From: Levilactobacillus huananensis
GTDB taxonomy: Bacteria > Bacillota > Bacilli > Lactobacillales > Lactobacillaceae
Reading direction: 5' to 3'
DNA length: 64,000 nt
NCBI RefSeq assembly: GCF_003946145.1
Contig: NZ_RHOC01000002.1
Span: forward strand, 206,142 to 270,141
Positions 43,435-52,304 of this stretch are shown one piece after another (positions within the stretch are counted from its first letter, which is position 1; the number at the start of each line of letters is the position of its first letter). The notes beneath the pieces are model-generated. The model worked only from the letters and a program-made list of their open reading frames with translations. It was not told the DNA's origin and did no database searches. A program made the translations under genes and the position numbers.

Positions 43435-43568
43435 TTTGGCAAAGAAAACGTGACATGGACAATTGTGACATTAAATACAAAATGGTTAAAAAAGGTTAGT
43501 TAAAGGGTTTACAACACGTAGCCACAGGTCCTAAATTGGGTTATTAGTTGTCCCCCAACACGATCTCC

Positions 43569-43596
43569 TTGAACTTTTTTAGATAGCGGTTACAAT
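43569..43596 (+). promoter_or_regulatory. Promoter of the second adhesin gene
   Basis: TTGAAC, 16 bases, TACAAT. The spacer and -10 contain AGATAGCGGTTACA, 12 of 14 with the cre consensus. The leader would be about 160 bases and holds nothing else I recognise. Confidence 0.6.
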
Positions 43597-43763
43597 GTAG
43601 GTGAAGGCAGTTATCCACATTGACTAATGTGTGGTGATGATGTCTTAACACGAAACCTATGATCCAGTTAGATAAATGTTACAAGCAGTGTTTTGGGCCA
43701 CATTTAAGTGGTTGAATCTGACAGACTAGGGCGAATTTAAACTTTACGAGGAGGAAGTTTATC

Positions 43764-46157
43764 ATGCGGAATAACAAACTTACGACAACTAAGGTACATT
43801 ACAAGAGCTATAAGGCAGGCAAACGGTGGGTTTTCGCCGGTATTGCAACGGTTGCAATGGGGTTAGGTTTGACGGGGATGGATATCACTGCTCATGCGGC
43901 AGATGTTCAAGGTACTGAAGCCACCCAAACACAGGTAGCCGATCCAGATGCAATGTCTAAGAGTGGGACGCTAACGACAACTACGGAAAAGAAGGCGCTG
44001 TCAGAAGATAGTGGCACGCCAGTAACAACGTCAGACAAGGACGATACACCAGCACCAGAAACTAACAAGGACAACACACCAGCACCAGAAACTAACAAGG
44101 ACAACACACCAGCACCAGAAACTAACAAGGACAACACACCAGCACCAGAAACTAACAAGGACAACACACCAGCACCAGAAACTAACAAGGACAACACACC
44201 AGCACCAGAAACTAACAAGGACAACACACCAGCACCAGAAACTAACAAGGACAACACACCAGCGCCAGAAGCTAACAAGGACAACACGCCAGCTCCAATG
44301 GTAACGCCAGGCAAAGACGAGACACCAGCTCCAGTGACGACGCCTAAAAATACTGAAATGCCAAAATATATGAGTAGAAGGGCTGTGCCAACTGTCGCTG
44401 CAGTGAAAACCTATGATCCAGCAGAGATCCAAGGTAAGGATGCTTCGGAGTGGCTACCAGATGCCGGGTTGCGTGACATGGTCGAGTCTTCATTAAAGTC
44501 TTTCCACAACATCACAGCTACGGATGCAAACTTATATCAGTATGTCGATCAGGATTTAGTTTTGGATACGGCTTGGTACAAAGGCACCCTCAAGATTCAA
44601 GATTTCGAAGGACTTCAATACTTTAAAAACTTACGAGTTGTTGACTTGAACTATTATCCGAAGAATGGATTTATTAACTTTGATTTTGCACCAAACTTGA
44701 CAGAATTCGACTATCAAGGAAATGCGGGGGATGCCCCTAGTGATATGGATGCACAGACCTTTATGACGACTTACTTGAGTGGTAACCAAAATCTGAAGTA
44801 CTTGGTTATTCACAACCTTCTTAAGGGAAAGTTACCAGACCTGTCAGCCTATAACCAGCTCAGCCGATTGGATTTTGGCTCCAATCATTTGACTGGTGAT
44901 CTCACACCGCTCAAGGCCGTTCCAAGTGCCGTTATTATAAATATGGAATATAACCAGTTTGCTGGCGAATTACCTGACCTCGTCACAGGAACGAAACTTC
45001 ATGAATTCTATCTCAATAATAATCAATTGAGTGGTACCTTGAATCCAGTTTATGGTCAGTCTAATTTAGCCGATTTAAGAATCGATCACAATGATTTCAC
45101 CGGTGATTTGCCTAGCTTCAAGGGATTCACGGGCCTGTTCTATGGGTTCAACAATCACTTCAGTTCTGGGACCCATGGGATGGTTCAAAACGATAACGTG
45201 TGGTATCAAACACTGAACGGTGGTACTTTCAATTTAACGGATGATAAGTTGACATTTGATCCGATTAAAGGTGTGGTGACTGGTATTCAAGATGTTCAGA
45301 CCGGTGAAGCTGATCCAACGGCTCATTTGTACCTTATGCGATTAGCAAATGGTGGATCGATCTTTTACGGGGAGCCCGATTCAACATTATCCCAAGATGC
45401 TTTCGTTGCTTGGGTGGGGAATCAAGAGAATGTGACGTCACAATTCACGCGCCAAGCGACAACTGAGGATCCATTTGGATTCGACTTGATTGCTTCTAAG
45501 GACGTCAAGCCAGGGACCTATACCATGGTTGTGTACAATGATAAGTATGGGGCTACAGGTGGATACATTGCTTACATCACTTTTAAGATCACGCGCAATG
45601 CACCAGTTGATCCTGTCGATCCCGAAACGCCGGTTGATCCAGCCCAGACGGGGACCATTACGATTGTCAATGTCGATCAGGATGGCAAGACCTTGAGCAC
45701 GAAGACCTTGACTGGAACTGCTGGTGACACGTATACCGCTAAGGCTGACACCCTAGATGGCTACGAATTGACCAGTCCAGACACGGTTACTGGGACGTAC
45801 ACGACAACTGGATCAACGATTACCTTTACCTATGCCGCAGTGACTAGCGGTGGGGATGGGGCACAGGTTGATCCTGATGCGCCTAAAGATGACCAGAAGG
45901 AGAATGGCAAGCGTGCCGATCAAGTCAAGTCAGGTCGGAAGACGCAGAGAGGCCAAGCAGTTAAAGTTGCTGCTCGTCATCAGACGAAGACGATGACTCA
46001 GGGTCAGCGTCAAAATCTTAGTTCACCAGTTAAGTCAACGAAGACCACGACTTTACCGCAAACGAATGAACACCGTACTACGGCAGCCTGGGGCTTGGCA
46101 TTATTAGGAATAGTTCTGGGCTTAGGCGGACTGAGCTTCCGGAGAAAACAGAACTAA
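43764..46157 (+). CDS. LPxTG surface protein with 10-residue repeats and leucine-rich repeats
   Basis: 797 residues. Signal of KxYKxGKxW type (KSYKAGKRWVFAG) cleaved after AHA near 47. Residues 92-180 are a tandem stalk of KDNTPAPETN units. A cap with EWLPDAGLRD and LRR-like strands follows (NQLSRLDFGSNHL, HEFYLNNNQLSGTLNP, DLRIDHNDFTGDLP), then an Ig-like part and one MucBP-type module near 625-690. A basic spacer rich in Lys/Gln/Thr leads to LPQTNE, a membrane helix and FRRKQN. GAGGAGG precedes the ATG. Predicted sortase-anchored adhesin. Confidence 0.92.
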   Translation: MRNNKLTTTKVHYKSYKAGKRWVFAGIATVAMGLGLTGMDITAHAADVQGTEATQTQVADPDAMSKSGTLTTTTEKKALSEDSGTPVTTSDKDDTPAPETNKDNTPAPETNKDNTPAPETNKDNTPAPETNKDNTPAPETNKDNTPAPETNKDNTPAPETNKDNTPAPEANKDNTPAPMVTPGKDETPAPVTTPKNTEMPKYMSRRAVPTVAAVKTYDPAEIQGKDASEWLPDAGLRDMVESSLKSFHNITATDANLYQYVDQDLVLDTAWYKGTLKIQDFEGLQYFKNLRVVDLNYYPKNGFINFDFAPNLTEFDYQGNAGDAPSDMDAQTFMTTYLSGNQNLKYLVIHNLLKGKLPDLSAYNQLSRLDFGSNHLTGDLTPLKAVPSAVIINMEYNQFAGELPDLVTGTKLHEFYLNNNQLSGTLNPVYGQSNLADLRIDHNDFTGDLPSFKGFTGLFYGFNNHFSSGTHGMVQNDNVWYQTLNGGTFNLTDDKLTFDPIKGVVTGIQDVQTGEADPTAHLYLMRLANGGSIFYGEPDSTLSQDAFVAWVGNQENVTSQFTRQATTEDPFGFDLIASKDVKPGTYTMVVYNDKYGATGGYIAYITFKITRNAPVDPVDPETPVDPAQTGTITIVNVDQDGKTLSTKTLTGTAGDTYTAKADTLDGYELTSPDTVTGTYTTTGSTITFTYAAVTSGGDGAQVDPDAPKDDQKENGKRADQVKSGRKTQRGQAVKVAARHQTKTMTQGQRQNLSSPVKSTKTTTLPQTNEHRTTAAWGLALLGIVLGLGGLSFRRKQN
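44038..44300 (+). repeat. 30-bp tandem repeats inside the second adhesin gene
   Basis: Eight consecutive 30-base units plus a degenerate ninth, encoding DNTPAPETNK. Six internal units are identical at DNA level; the first has DDT and the eighth PEAN. The near-identity implies recent expansion by slippage or recombination and length variation between strains. Confidence 0.95.
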
Positions 46158-46184
46158 GCGGATTGATTAAAAGTGTTTCATGTA

Positions 46185-46246
46185 TAAGGCATTCGCCAAC
46201 GTTTGAGTGTGTTCACTTGAACGTTGGGGAGTACCTTATTTTTTTG
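46185..46246 (+). terminator. Terminator of the second adhesin gene
   Basis: CCAACGTT-GAGTG pairs with CACTTGAACGTTGG, extended by AAGG/CCTT, followed by TTTTTTT. Downstream to 46458 there is a TATACT at 46359 and TGTAAGCGGTTAAC at 46271, cre-like at 12 of 14. Confidence 0.88.
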
Positions 46247-46458
46247 TAGTGAAGCAGGAATATTTCGAGTGTGTAAGCGGTTAACACCGTCAGTACTTAC
46301 CACTATCGATTATATTGTAAATGGTTCTAATTGTGCTGGATTGAATTGCCGAGTTACGCTATACTACGCATAGAAAGAATTGTAAGGACTAATTATAATT
46401 CTGTTAATAAAGTACTGAATGCCACGGGTATTCACAAGGCGATTTGGGGAGGAAAATA

Positions 46459-48504
46459 ATGTATCGGAAAGGGAATGACAAGAATCACCCGTTATCTAAT
46501 GCCGGTAAAAGCTGGCTAATCACGGTTGCTATGTTATCCAGTCTAGGAAGTTCAGCAATGGCACCGGTTGCTGGGTACGCGGCGACAGCTGTCACGACTA
46601 AGGATCAACGGGTGGAAGATAGCGCACTGACCAACCAGTCAGTGGAGACGACAACTGGTGAAACAGAGAGTTCGACATCCAGCACTTCGGAAAGCACGAT
46701 GACTGAATCGAGCAGTTCAGAAGAAACTCCCGGAGAGGTGGCTTCTGATGAGAATACTGGAGAAGATTCGCCTGAAGAGGCGACACCGATAAGCGAAGCT
46801 GACGACACGACGACGGCCCAGGAAACGGCCCAGAGAAAGTCTACACGGGACAGTGAGCCAATTGATCAGTGGATGCCCAATAAAAAGCTTCAAGAAGCGG
46901 TACTCTATCAATTACAGCATTTAGAGATCAAGCCAAGCGATGCGCCCACGTGGCATACAGTCGCAGATATTATTCCAGCGGATATGAAGTATCTGAAGGC
47001 CCTTTATGTGGGGTCACCCGGTGGACTGCCGGGGGCTTCCACGTACAATGCGGATGGGTCACCTTATTCCATTCAGGGGTTAGAAAAAGCAGTCAATTTG
47101 ACGGCCCTGTTCTTAGGCGGTGGTGGCATGAATCAGCCACCATTCCAATTCTTTGGCAATCTCGTTGACATTTCACCGCTGAAGAATTTAACGCAGCTTA
47201 AATCAGTTCACCTGCAACACAACCAAATTGAAGATATCTCGCCACTGGCCAATTTAGATAACGTGAGTTGGCTCGATCTTTCCTTCAATCATATTGCAGA
47301 TTTCTCCAGCTTGAAGGGCAAAACGTATATGGACCATGGGCAGGAGAACAGTGAGTTTAGATATCAGTATTTAGTGCGCAGTACACCGATCCTGGTCGAT
47401 GCGAAAACGCGTAAAGCCCACATTAATTCGGGGGTCCGGCTTCAAGATGGGTCCTATGCGAAGAACCCCAAGGTATCTAACGTGAAGTATTGGGTATCTT
47501 TGCAGGATGGTGATCTTGGTCAGCCGATCAGCAAAATGTATTATGCGGGTGGGGGAGTGACTGAGAGCGAGAATGGTGGGTTAGACTTTTACGGAATTAT
47601 AGACCAGGAACCGGGCGTTACCGGAGATGGTCTCATTCCGTTACAGGATAAGTATTTCCTGAATGCTACCTATATCGATAATGACTATACGTTTGTGGTT
47701 GTTCAGCCTTATCGATTAGGAGATGTTGCAGCACCGGTCACGGTTCAATACCACGACGAAGACGGTCAACCGATAGCGCCCGATGCAACCTTGACTGGTG
47801 AGGTTGGTGAAAAGTATGAGGCGAGTCCAGTTGAAGTTGAAGGCTATGAACTGGACAAGCAGCCGGACAATGCAACGGGAACCTATGGATTGGACCCAAT
47901 TACGGTTACTTTTACGTACCGCAAGAAGACCCCCGTCCCTGTTCAATCAACTGTTGAAGTCCACTATCAAGATGAAAGTGGTCGAACGGTGGCCCCAACG
48001 ATGACACTATCAGGGGATGTTGGTCAGGCATATGTGACGAAGCCAATTGAAATCTCTGGATACGTCTTAAAGAAGACACCTGACAATGCCACAGGGGTTT
48101 ATGGGACCACACCTGTCTCGGTCACTTATGTTTACACCAAGACGTCAGAGGGAGGAGATGGTGGTGGAACAACACCACCAACCACTGAGCCACCGGTTAA
48201 TCCAGTCGATCCGGGTGAACCAGGTGAACCAGGTGAACCGACTGACCCTGATGGCACACCTGATCCGGGTGAAACCGGGGAGACACCCAATCCGGTCGAT
48301 CCCGAACCAACGCCTACTCCTGGTGGTGCGGGAGACAGTATCAACAATGGTGGTTCTAGCACGAGCGTCAGTGACACTAATTCAGAGGAACACCCAACTT
48401 TTGGGTTACCTCAGACTAATGAGCAGCGCACGGTTGCTGCACTTGTGGGGAGTATATTACTCATTGGGAGTCTCTTGGGATGGTGGATTCGGCGCCGACA
48501 CTAA
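46459..48504 (+). CDS. LPxTG surface protein with leucine-rich repeats and MucBP domains (paralog)
   Basis: About 681 residues. The signal begins MYRKGNDKNHPLSNAGKSW, a stretched form of KxYKxGKxW, with cleavage after GYA near 40. A Ser/Thr/Glu stalk leads to the PIDQWMPNKKLQEAV cap also found at 41210, then LRRs (ISPLKNLTQLKSVHLQHNQI, ISPLANLDNVSWLDLSFN), two MucBP modules (about 425-490 and 500-570), a Pro/Gly/Glu spacer with EPGEPGEP, and LPQTNE, membrane helix, IRRRH. ATG 46459 has GGGGAGG upstream. Closest paralog of 41210 and probably a product of local duplication. Confidence 0.92.
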   Translation: MYRKGNDKNHPLSNAGKSWLITVAMLSSLGSSAMAPVAGYAATAVTTKDQRVEDSALTNQSVETTTGETESSTSSTSESTMTESSSSEETPGEVASDENTGEDSPEEATPISEADDTTTAQETAQRKSTRDSEPIDQWMPNKKLQEAVLYQLQHLEIKPSDAPTWHTVADIIPADMKYLKALYVGSPGGLPGASTYNADGSPYSIQGLEKAVNLTALFLGGGGMNQPPFQFFGNLVDISPLKNLTQLKSVHLQHNQIEDISPLANLDNVSWLDLSFNHIADFSSLKGKTYMDHGQENSEFRYQYLVRSTPILVDAKTRKAHINSGVRLQDGSYAKNPKVSNVKYWVSLQDGDLGQPISKMYYAGGGVTESENGGLDFYGIIDQEPGVTGDGLIPLQDKYFLNATYIDNDYTFVVVQPYRLGDVAAPVTVQYHDEDGQPIAPDATLTGEVGEKYEASPVEVEGYELDKQPDNATGTYGLDPITVTFTYRKKTPVPVQSTVEVHYQDESGRTVAPTMTLSGDVGQAYVTKPIEISGYVLKKTPDNATGVYGTTPVSVTYVYTKTSEGGDGGGTTPPTTEPPVNPVDPGEPGEPGEPTDPDGTPDPGETGETPNPVDPEPTPTPGGAGDSINNGGSSTSVSDTNSEEHPTFGLPQTNEQRTVAALVGSILLIGSLLGWWIRRRH

Positions 48505-48560
48505 GTGAGATCATTGGTTTAAAAGTTTAGTAGAAGGATCTAGTAGGAAAACATGCTCAG

Positions 48561-48605
48561 AAAAGGCGATGTTCATCGGTAAAGGTGAACATCGTCTTTT
48601 TATTG
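48561..48605 (+). terminator. Terminator of the third adhesin gene
   Basis: GGCGATGTTCA and TGAACATCGTC (one G-U) pair around TCGGTAAAGG, followed by TTTTTATT. Confidence 0.92.
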
Positions 48606-48769
48606 TCGTTAATGGGTGAGTCACGTCTTCAAATAATAGTCGAACCACTTAATTGGCATGTTGTTAATTAGTTTTGATTAAAAATAATTAAAAATAGTGT
48701 TGAATATTTAGATAACCAGCGTGAAAATGGAAGGTGGATGAAAGTTGGAAAGGTAGGGATTTAATCGTT

Positions 48770-50767
48770 ATGGAAATGAAGCGGACGCATTTTAAGATGT
48801 ACAAGGCAGGTCGTAAGTGGGTTTTTGCTTGTGCGTTAGTGCTAGCAATGATTGGCGGCGCCACTACAACTGCAAAAGCTGACACAACGGTCACGGACAA
48901 TGGGCAACCTGCTGAAAGGGCAGATGCAGGGAGTCAGAAGCCGGTCTCTGATCATGATCCAGACGTCATCAAGGATAAGCAGAATTTGCCAGCTAACTCG
49001 GAGGAAAAGTCCGATAGCGGTGACCATGCTGATGCGGGTCAAGTGGAGCGCACGAAGAATGATCAGCAGAAGCCAGGCTTGAAAGACGAGTCTGATGGTT
49101 CCACAACTGACCCAGACAAATTGACGCATACTACGGAGAAAGAGGCTGTTAACGAGCCAAAGGTCACACAGCCATCTGGTATTAGTGGAATTAAAGCGCT
49201 TTCCGGAACGCTGTCTGCCGCACAAAAAGAGTCCTTAAAGAATGCGTTGGCGGCTGCACAAGCCAAAGCGGCTGCGGCTAAGCTGGCTCGTTCGCAGGCT
49301 ACCGATGCCTCAGCAATCTCGGCCTACGCTAATGATGCCGTTCAAAATGGTGGCAGTGTGTATGACGACTATAGCAACTTGGATAATATTCTCGGTGTAT
49401 CTTCAATGTTCCATATCTTTGCGTATGAGGCCGAATTGAATGCACACACTAACGGTAATATCGCAGTTGGTAATTTAATTGGTAACGTTAACTTCGGGAC
49501 GAACATCATTGAAGAACTTCTTGATAAAGATATTTCTTACATACAAAACTTTACGAATATCGCCGGCAGTTCCTTTGTTTCCAAAGGGAATACACGTGAG
49601 AATAAGGTCATCTTCGGAGAAGGCATTACGATTGACGTCAGCAATCCTAACCGACCGCTGGTTAATGGGACTTATATCGATCACTTGCTAGCTTCCGAAA
49701 CGTATCAAGACAAAAACGGAAATACTTATATTGACTTTGATGCTGAGTTTGCCAAGCTCAAGGCTCTGAATGAATCATTGGGTGGGAAGTCGAGTGAGGC
49801 TAGTTATACCAACAGTGACTTTGATGACCCCAACAATCGTGTGATTGACGTGACCAATATGACACCTAATGCCGATAATCAGATCATCATCAATCTGTCG
49901 CCAGATGTATTGGCTGGGAACACACCTTTGAAGATTGTCGGTCTCTCCCCAGAGGAAACCGGAACCACGGTGATTATTAATGTGGATACGGGTGGTCAGG
50001 CGGATTATCACGTTAATTCCCCAATCAAGATCACATACAGTGATGGTAGTGATCGCGATAATCATGAAACAGAGGACTTTGGCGATAATCACTTGCTCTG
50101 GAACTTCATTGATCGCTCAGCAGCCGATCAGCAGTATCACGGCAACCTGATCTTCGATGCGACCTTCCAGGGCAGTGTTCTGGCCCCTTCAGCGGATATT
50201 ACGGTCAACCACAATTTGGATGGGAATATCATTGGTAAACGAGTCGTTGTTAACGGTGAAACGCATCGTTGGGATCTGCAAGATCACAACGACAAAGATG
50301 AAAATCCGGATCCCGACGAGTATGACAAGCCGGTAACCCCTGATATCGAAGCCCCACTTCCGGAAATTCCTGGAACTGAGGAACCAGATACTGAGGAACC
50401 GGATACAGGGACCCCAGATGAGAACGATAGCGAAGATGAAGAGGAGTTTGAACACGAGCGGCCGGACTATGGCGATGAAGACATTGACGACATTTGGGAT
50501 GACATGATTGATGCGGAAGAAGAAGACTCTCGTAGCGCTGAAGAAGCTGTTCTAAACGAAATTGATTCTGCAATTGCTTGGGCTAAGGCGCATGGTGATC
50601 TTGTCTTAGTGAACGAATTGGAAGCCATGCGGAATCGACTTCTAGCAGATCTTGGTGAATTACCACAAACGAATGAGGCCAATTCTCGTGCTATTCAGGT
50701 GATCGGCCTGGCGTTATTGACGAGTACATTGGGCGCCGTAATTCTCAAGCGGCGCCGTCAGAACTAG
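48770..50767 (+). CDS. LPxTG surface protein with choice-of-anchor-A domain
   Basis: About 665 residues. Signal HFKMYKAGRKWVFACALV, cleaved after AKA near 37. A polar stalk (to about 140) and an Ala/Lys helix precede a choice-of-anchor-A type beta domain (about 180-520): MFHIFAYEAELNAHTNGNIAVGNL, seen as short words AELNAHTNGNIA and GNLIFDATFQGSVLAPSADI. An acidic Glu/Asp/Pro-rich region and a helix follow, then ELPQTNEA, membrane helix and KRRRQN. The function of this domain class is unknown; extracellular adhesion or matrix roles are presumed. ATG 48770 or 48776; the ribosome binding site is weak. Not an LRR paralog of the three genes before it. Confidence 0.88.
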   Translation: MEMKRTHFKMYKAGRKWVFACALVLAMIGGATTTAKADTTVTDNGQPAERADAGSQKPVSDHDPDVIKDKQNLPANSEEKSDSGDHADAGQVERTKNDQQKPGLKDESDGSTTDPDKLTHTTEKEAVNEPKVTQPSGISGIKALSGTLSAAQKESLKNALAAAQAKAAAAKLARSQATDASAISAYANDAVQNGGSVYDDYSNLDNILGVSSMFHIFAYEAELNAHTNGNIAVGNLIGNVNFGTNIIEELLDKDISYIQNFTNIAGSSFVSKGNTRENKVIFGEGITIDVSNPNRPLVNGTYIDHLLASETYQDKNGNTYIDFDAEFAKLKALNESLGGKSSEASYTNSDFDDPNNRVIDVTNMTPNADNQIIINLSPDVLAGNTPLKIVGLSPEETGTTVIINVDTGGQADYHVNSPIKITYSDGSDRDNHETEDFGDNHLLWNFIDRSAADQQYHGNLIFDATFQGSVLAPSADITVNHNLDGNIIGKRVVVNGETHRWDLQDHNDKDENPDPDEYDKPVTPDIEAPLPEIPGTEEPDTEEPDTGTPDENDSEDEEEFEHERPDYGDEDIDDIWDDMIDAEEEDSRSAEEAVLNEIDSAIAWAKAHGDLVLVNELEAMRNRLLADLGELPQTNEANSRAIQVIGLALLTSTLGAVILKRRRQN

Positions 50768-50828
50768 TCGGGTTTGATGAGTGACTGTGTGGCGTGTCCG
50801 CTATGGTCAATTTATCAGAATACTTGAG

Positions 50829-50865
50829 GATAGGGGGATGGTTGCGACCGTCCCCCTATTTTTGA
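50829..50865 (+). terminator. Terminator of the fourth surface protein gene
   Basis: ATAGGGGGA-GGT and ACC-TCCCCCTAT pair around TGCG, followed by TTTTT. Confidence 0.93.
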
Positions 50866-50938
50866 TCAGGGTGACTTGACAAGTTGTGCTGTGATCCGGT
50901 ATGGTGAGACGACATCTAACAGAAAGAGGTGACAACCC

Positions 50939-51004
50939 ATGAGTTTACAAATTTTGATGGCGTGTGTCCCCGTAAATGGTCAAGGACGTTTTTCCTCAAA
51001 GTAA
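50939..51004 (+). CDS. 21-residue leader peptide of the efflux gene
   Basis: ATG 50939 is preceded by AAAGAGGTGAC, a strong ribosome binding site, and the frame closes with TAA at 51002. The peptide starts MSLQILMACVPV and ends GRFSSK. It ends 16 bases before the transporter start. Codons 16-19 form the left arm of a stem that encloses the transporter's ribosome binding site. Size, position and secondary structure resemble leader peptides of erm- or cat-type translational attenuators. No protein function is proposed. Confidence 0.7.
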   Translation: MSLQILMACVPVNGQGRFSSK

Positions 51005-51035
51005 ATTTTAAGGAGAAATATGATGAAAAACGTCC
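50984..51035 (+). promoter_or_regulatory. Putative translational attenuator stem
   Basis: GGACGTTTTTC (50984-50994) and GAAAAACGTCC (51025-51035) are perfect complements, 11 bp. The 30-base loop holds AAGGAG (51010-51015) and the ATG codons at 51020 and 51023. A weaker competing stem pairs TGTCC (50965-50969) with GGACG (50984-50988). A ribosome held near the end of the leader ORF would open the main stem. Confidence 0.65.
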
Positions 51036-52219
51036 GTCGATCTGTTCCCTCTTTGGGACTGATCATTACACTTGTTGGTTTTCCACAGATCAGCGAGTCG
51101 ATTTTTACCCCGGTATTGCCTCGCCTGCAAATGGTTTTTGCGGTGAGTGCCAATCGGGCACAGTTAACGATGAGTAGTTACTTCGTGGCCTTCGCCGTGG
51201 GCGTTCTAATTTGGGGCCAACTCGCCGATTGTTTTGGTCGGCGACCGGCTATGTTGGCTGGTATCGGTGTTTATTTATTGGGTAACGTCGGGTTACTAGT
51301 GAGTGGTGATTTTAGATTCTTATTGGTCAGTCGATTGATTCAGGCCTTTGGTGCCAGTGCTGGTTCCGTGGTGACGCAGACAATAATGCGTGAAAGTTTT
51401 AGCGGCGTGACTGGGGCCAAGGTATTCGCTCGAACCAGTGCAGCAATGGCTTTAGCGCCAGCACTTGGTCCGTTAATTGGTGGGCTCCTTCAGACCTATT
51501 GGGGATTTCGAAGCGTATTTTCAGGACTGATCACGCTGTCGGTTATTGTCGGTGGTTATGCTTGCTGTCGGTTGCCAGAAACTCGTCAGCGCGTTGATCA
51601 GGTCAGCAGAATCTCTCAGATGCAGGTTATCAAACGACTGATAGGTAATCCCGTTGTATGGGTCTATGGGTTGCTGATTGGGGGGATTAATGGTGTCTTA
51701 TTTAGTTACTATGCCGAAGCCCCCTTTATCTTTATTCGTCATTTTGGGTTCAGTGTTGTGCAGTATGGTTGGTCAGGGTTAATCCTAGCTGGTGCAAGCC
51801 TGTTAGGTGCGGTTTTAGTGAATCACCTCTTGACTTGGTGGTCACCCGAACAATTGATCTCCTGGGGACTTTTGTTAAGTGTGATGGCTGCGATGATGTT
51901 CGTTATCGTGACGTATGGTGAGCAGCCAGTCCTGATACTAATCAGTATTTTTCTGACGTTCCTGGGTCTCAATATCGCGTTGCCCAATGCTTTGAATCGG
52001 GCGTTAGTAGGTTATGAAGATGTCATGGGAAGTGCCAGTGGTTGGTTCAGTTTAGGCTATTACTTATTGGTGAGTGGGATGACCTTTGGTATGAGCTGCT
52101 TGCACAATGGGGTTATCACAACGCTTCCCTGGTACGTGATGGGACTTAGTGTCGTGATGCTCGTGGTTTATGTCAAAGTCGTGCCGCGTCAGGTTGACGT
52201 TATTGATAAGGATAACTGA
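51020..52219 (+). CDS. Bcr/CflA-type multidrug efflux MFS transporter
   Basis: 399 residues, 12 membrane segments. Drug/H+ antiporter (DHA1) features: the segment-1 PQISESIFTPVLPRL, motif A GQLADCFGRRPAMLAG near residue 70, RLIQAFGASAGSVV in segment 4 and ALAPALGPLIGGLLQ (motif C) in segment 5, all typical of Bcr/CflA exporters such as those for bicyclomycin or chloramphenicol. The start is ATG 51020 or 51023, both just after AAGGAG. Expression is probably controlled by the leader ORF and stem upstream. Confidence 0.9.
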   Translation: MMKNVRRSVPSLGLIITLVGFPQISESIFTPVLPRLQMVFAVSANRAQLTMSSYFVAFAVGVLIWGQLADCFGRRPAMLAGIGVYLLGNVGLLVSGDFRFLLVSRLIQAFGASAGSVVTQTIMRESFSGVTGAKVFARTSAAMALAPALGPLIGGLLQTYWGFRSVFSGLITLSVIVGGYACCRLPETRQRVDQVSRISQMQVIKRLIGNPVVWVYGLLIGGINGVLFSYYAEAPFIFIRHFGFSVVQYGWSGLILAGASLLGAVLVNHLLTWWSPEQLISWGLLLSVMAAMMFVIVTYGEQPVLILISIFLTFLGLNIALPNALNRALVGYEDVMGSASGWFSLGYYLLVSGMTFGMSCLHNGVITTLPWYVMGLSVVMLVVYVKVVPRQVDVIDKDN

Positions 52220-52227
52220 GTCATTTA

Positions 52228-52267
52228 AAAGGCGCTCCAGGTTTTAATTTTCCTGGAGCGCCTTTTA
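52228..52267. terminator. Bidirectional terminator between convergent genes
   Basis: AAAAGGCGCTCCAGG and CTGGAGCGCCTTTT-type arms, perfect over 14 bp, with A and T runs on both sides. It serves the efflux gene and the TSUP gene on the other strand. Confidence 0.93.
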
Positions 52268-52304
52268 TAATACGAGGATAAGCATTTTGTGCCGTTTTAA
52301 TCGC

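Noticed and set aside
44038..44300. CRISPR-like spacing of repeats
   Set aside because: The 30-bp units are directly adjacent without unique spacers and encode an in-frame 10-residue repeat. No cas genes nearby.
43907..44432. Two long minus-strand reading frames opposite the second adhesin
   Set aside because: They exist only because the 30-bp repeats are free of stops in all frames. They have no ribosome binding site and translate to monotonous repeats.
48132..48377. Minus-strand frame rich in Gly/Ser/Pro opposite the third adhesin
   Set aside because: It mirrors the Pro/Gly/Glu spacer of the adhesin and has no start signals.
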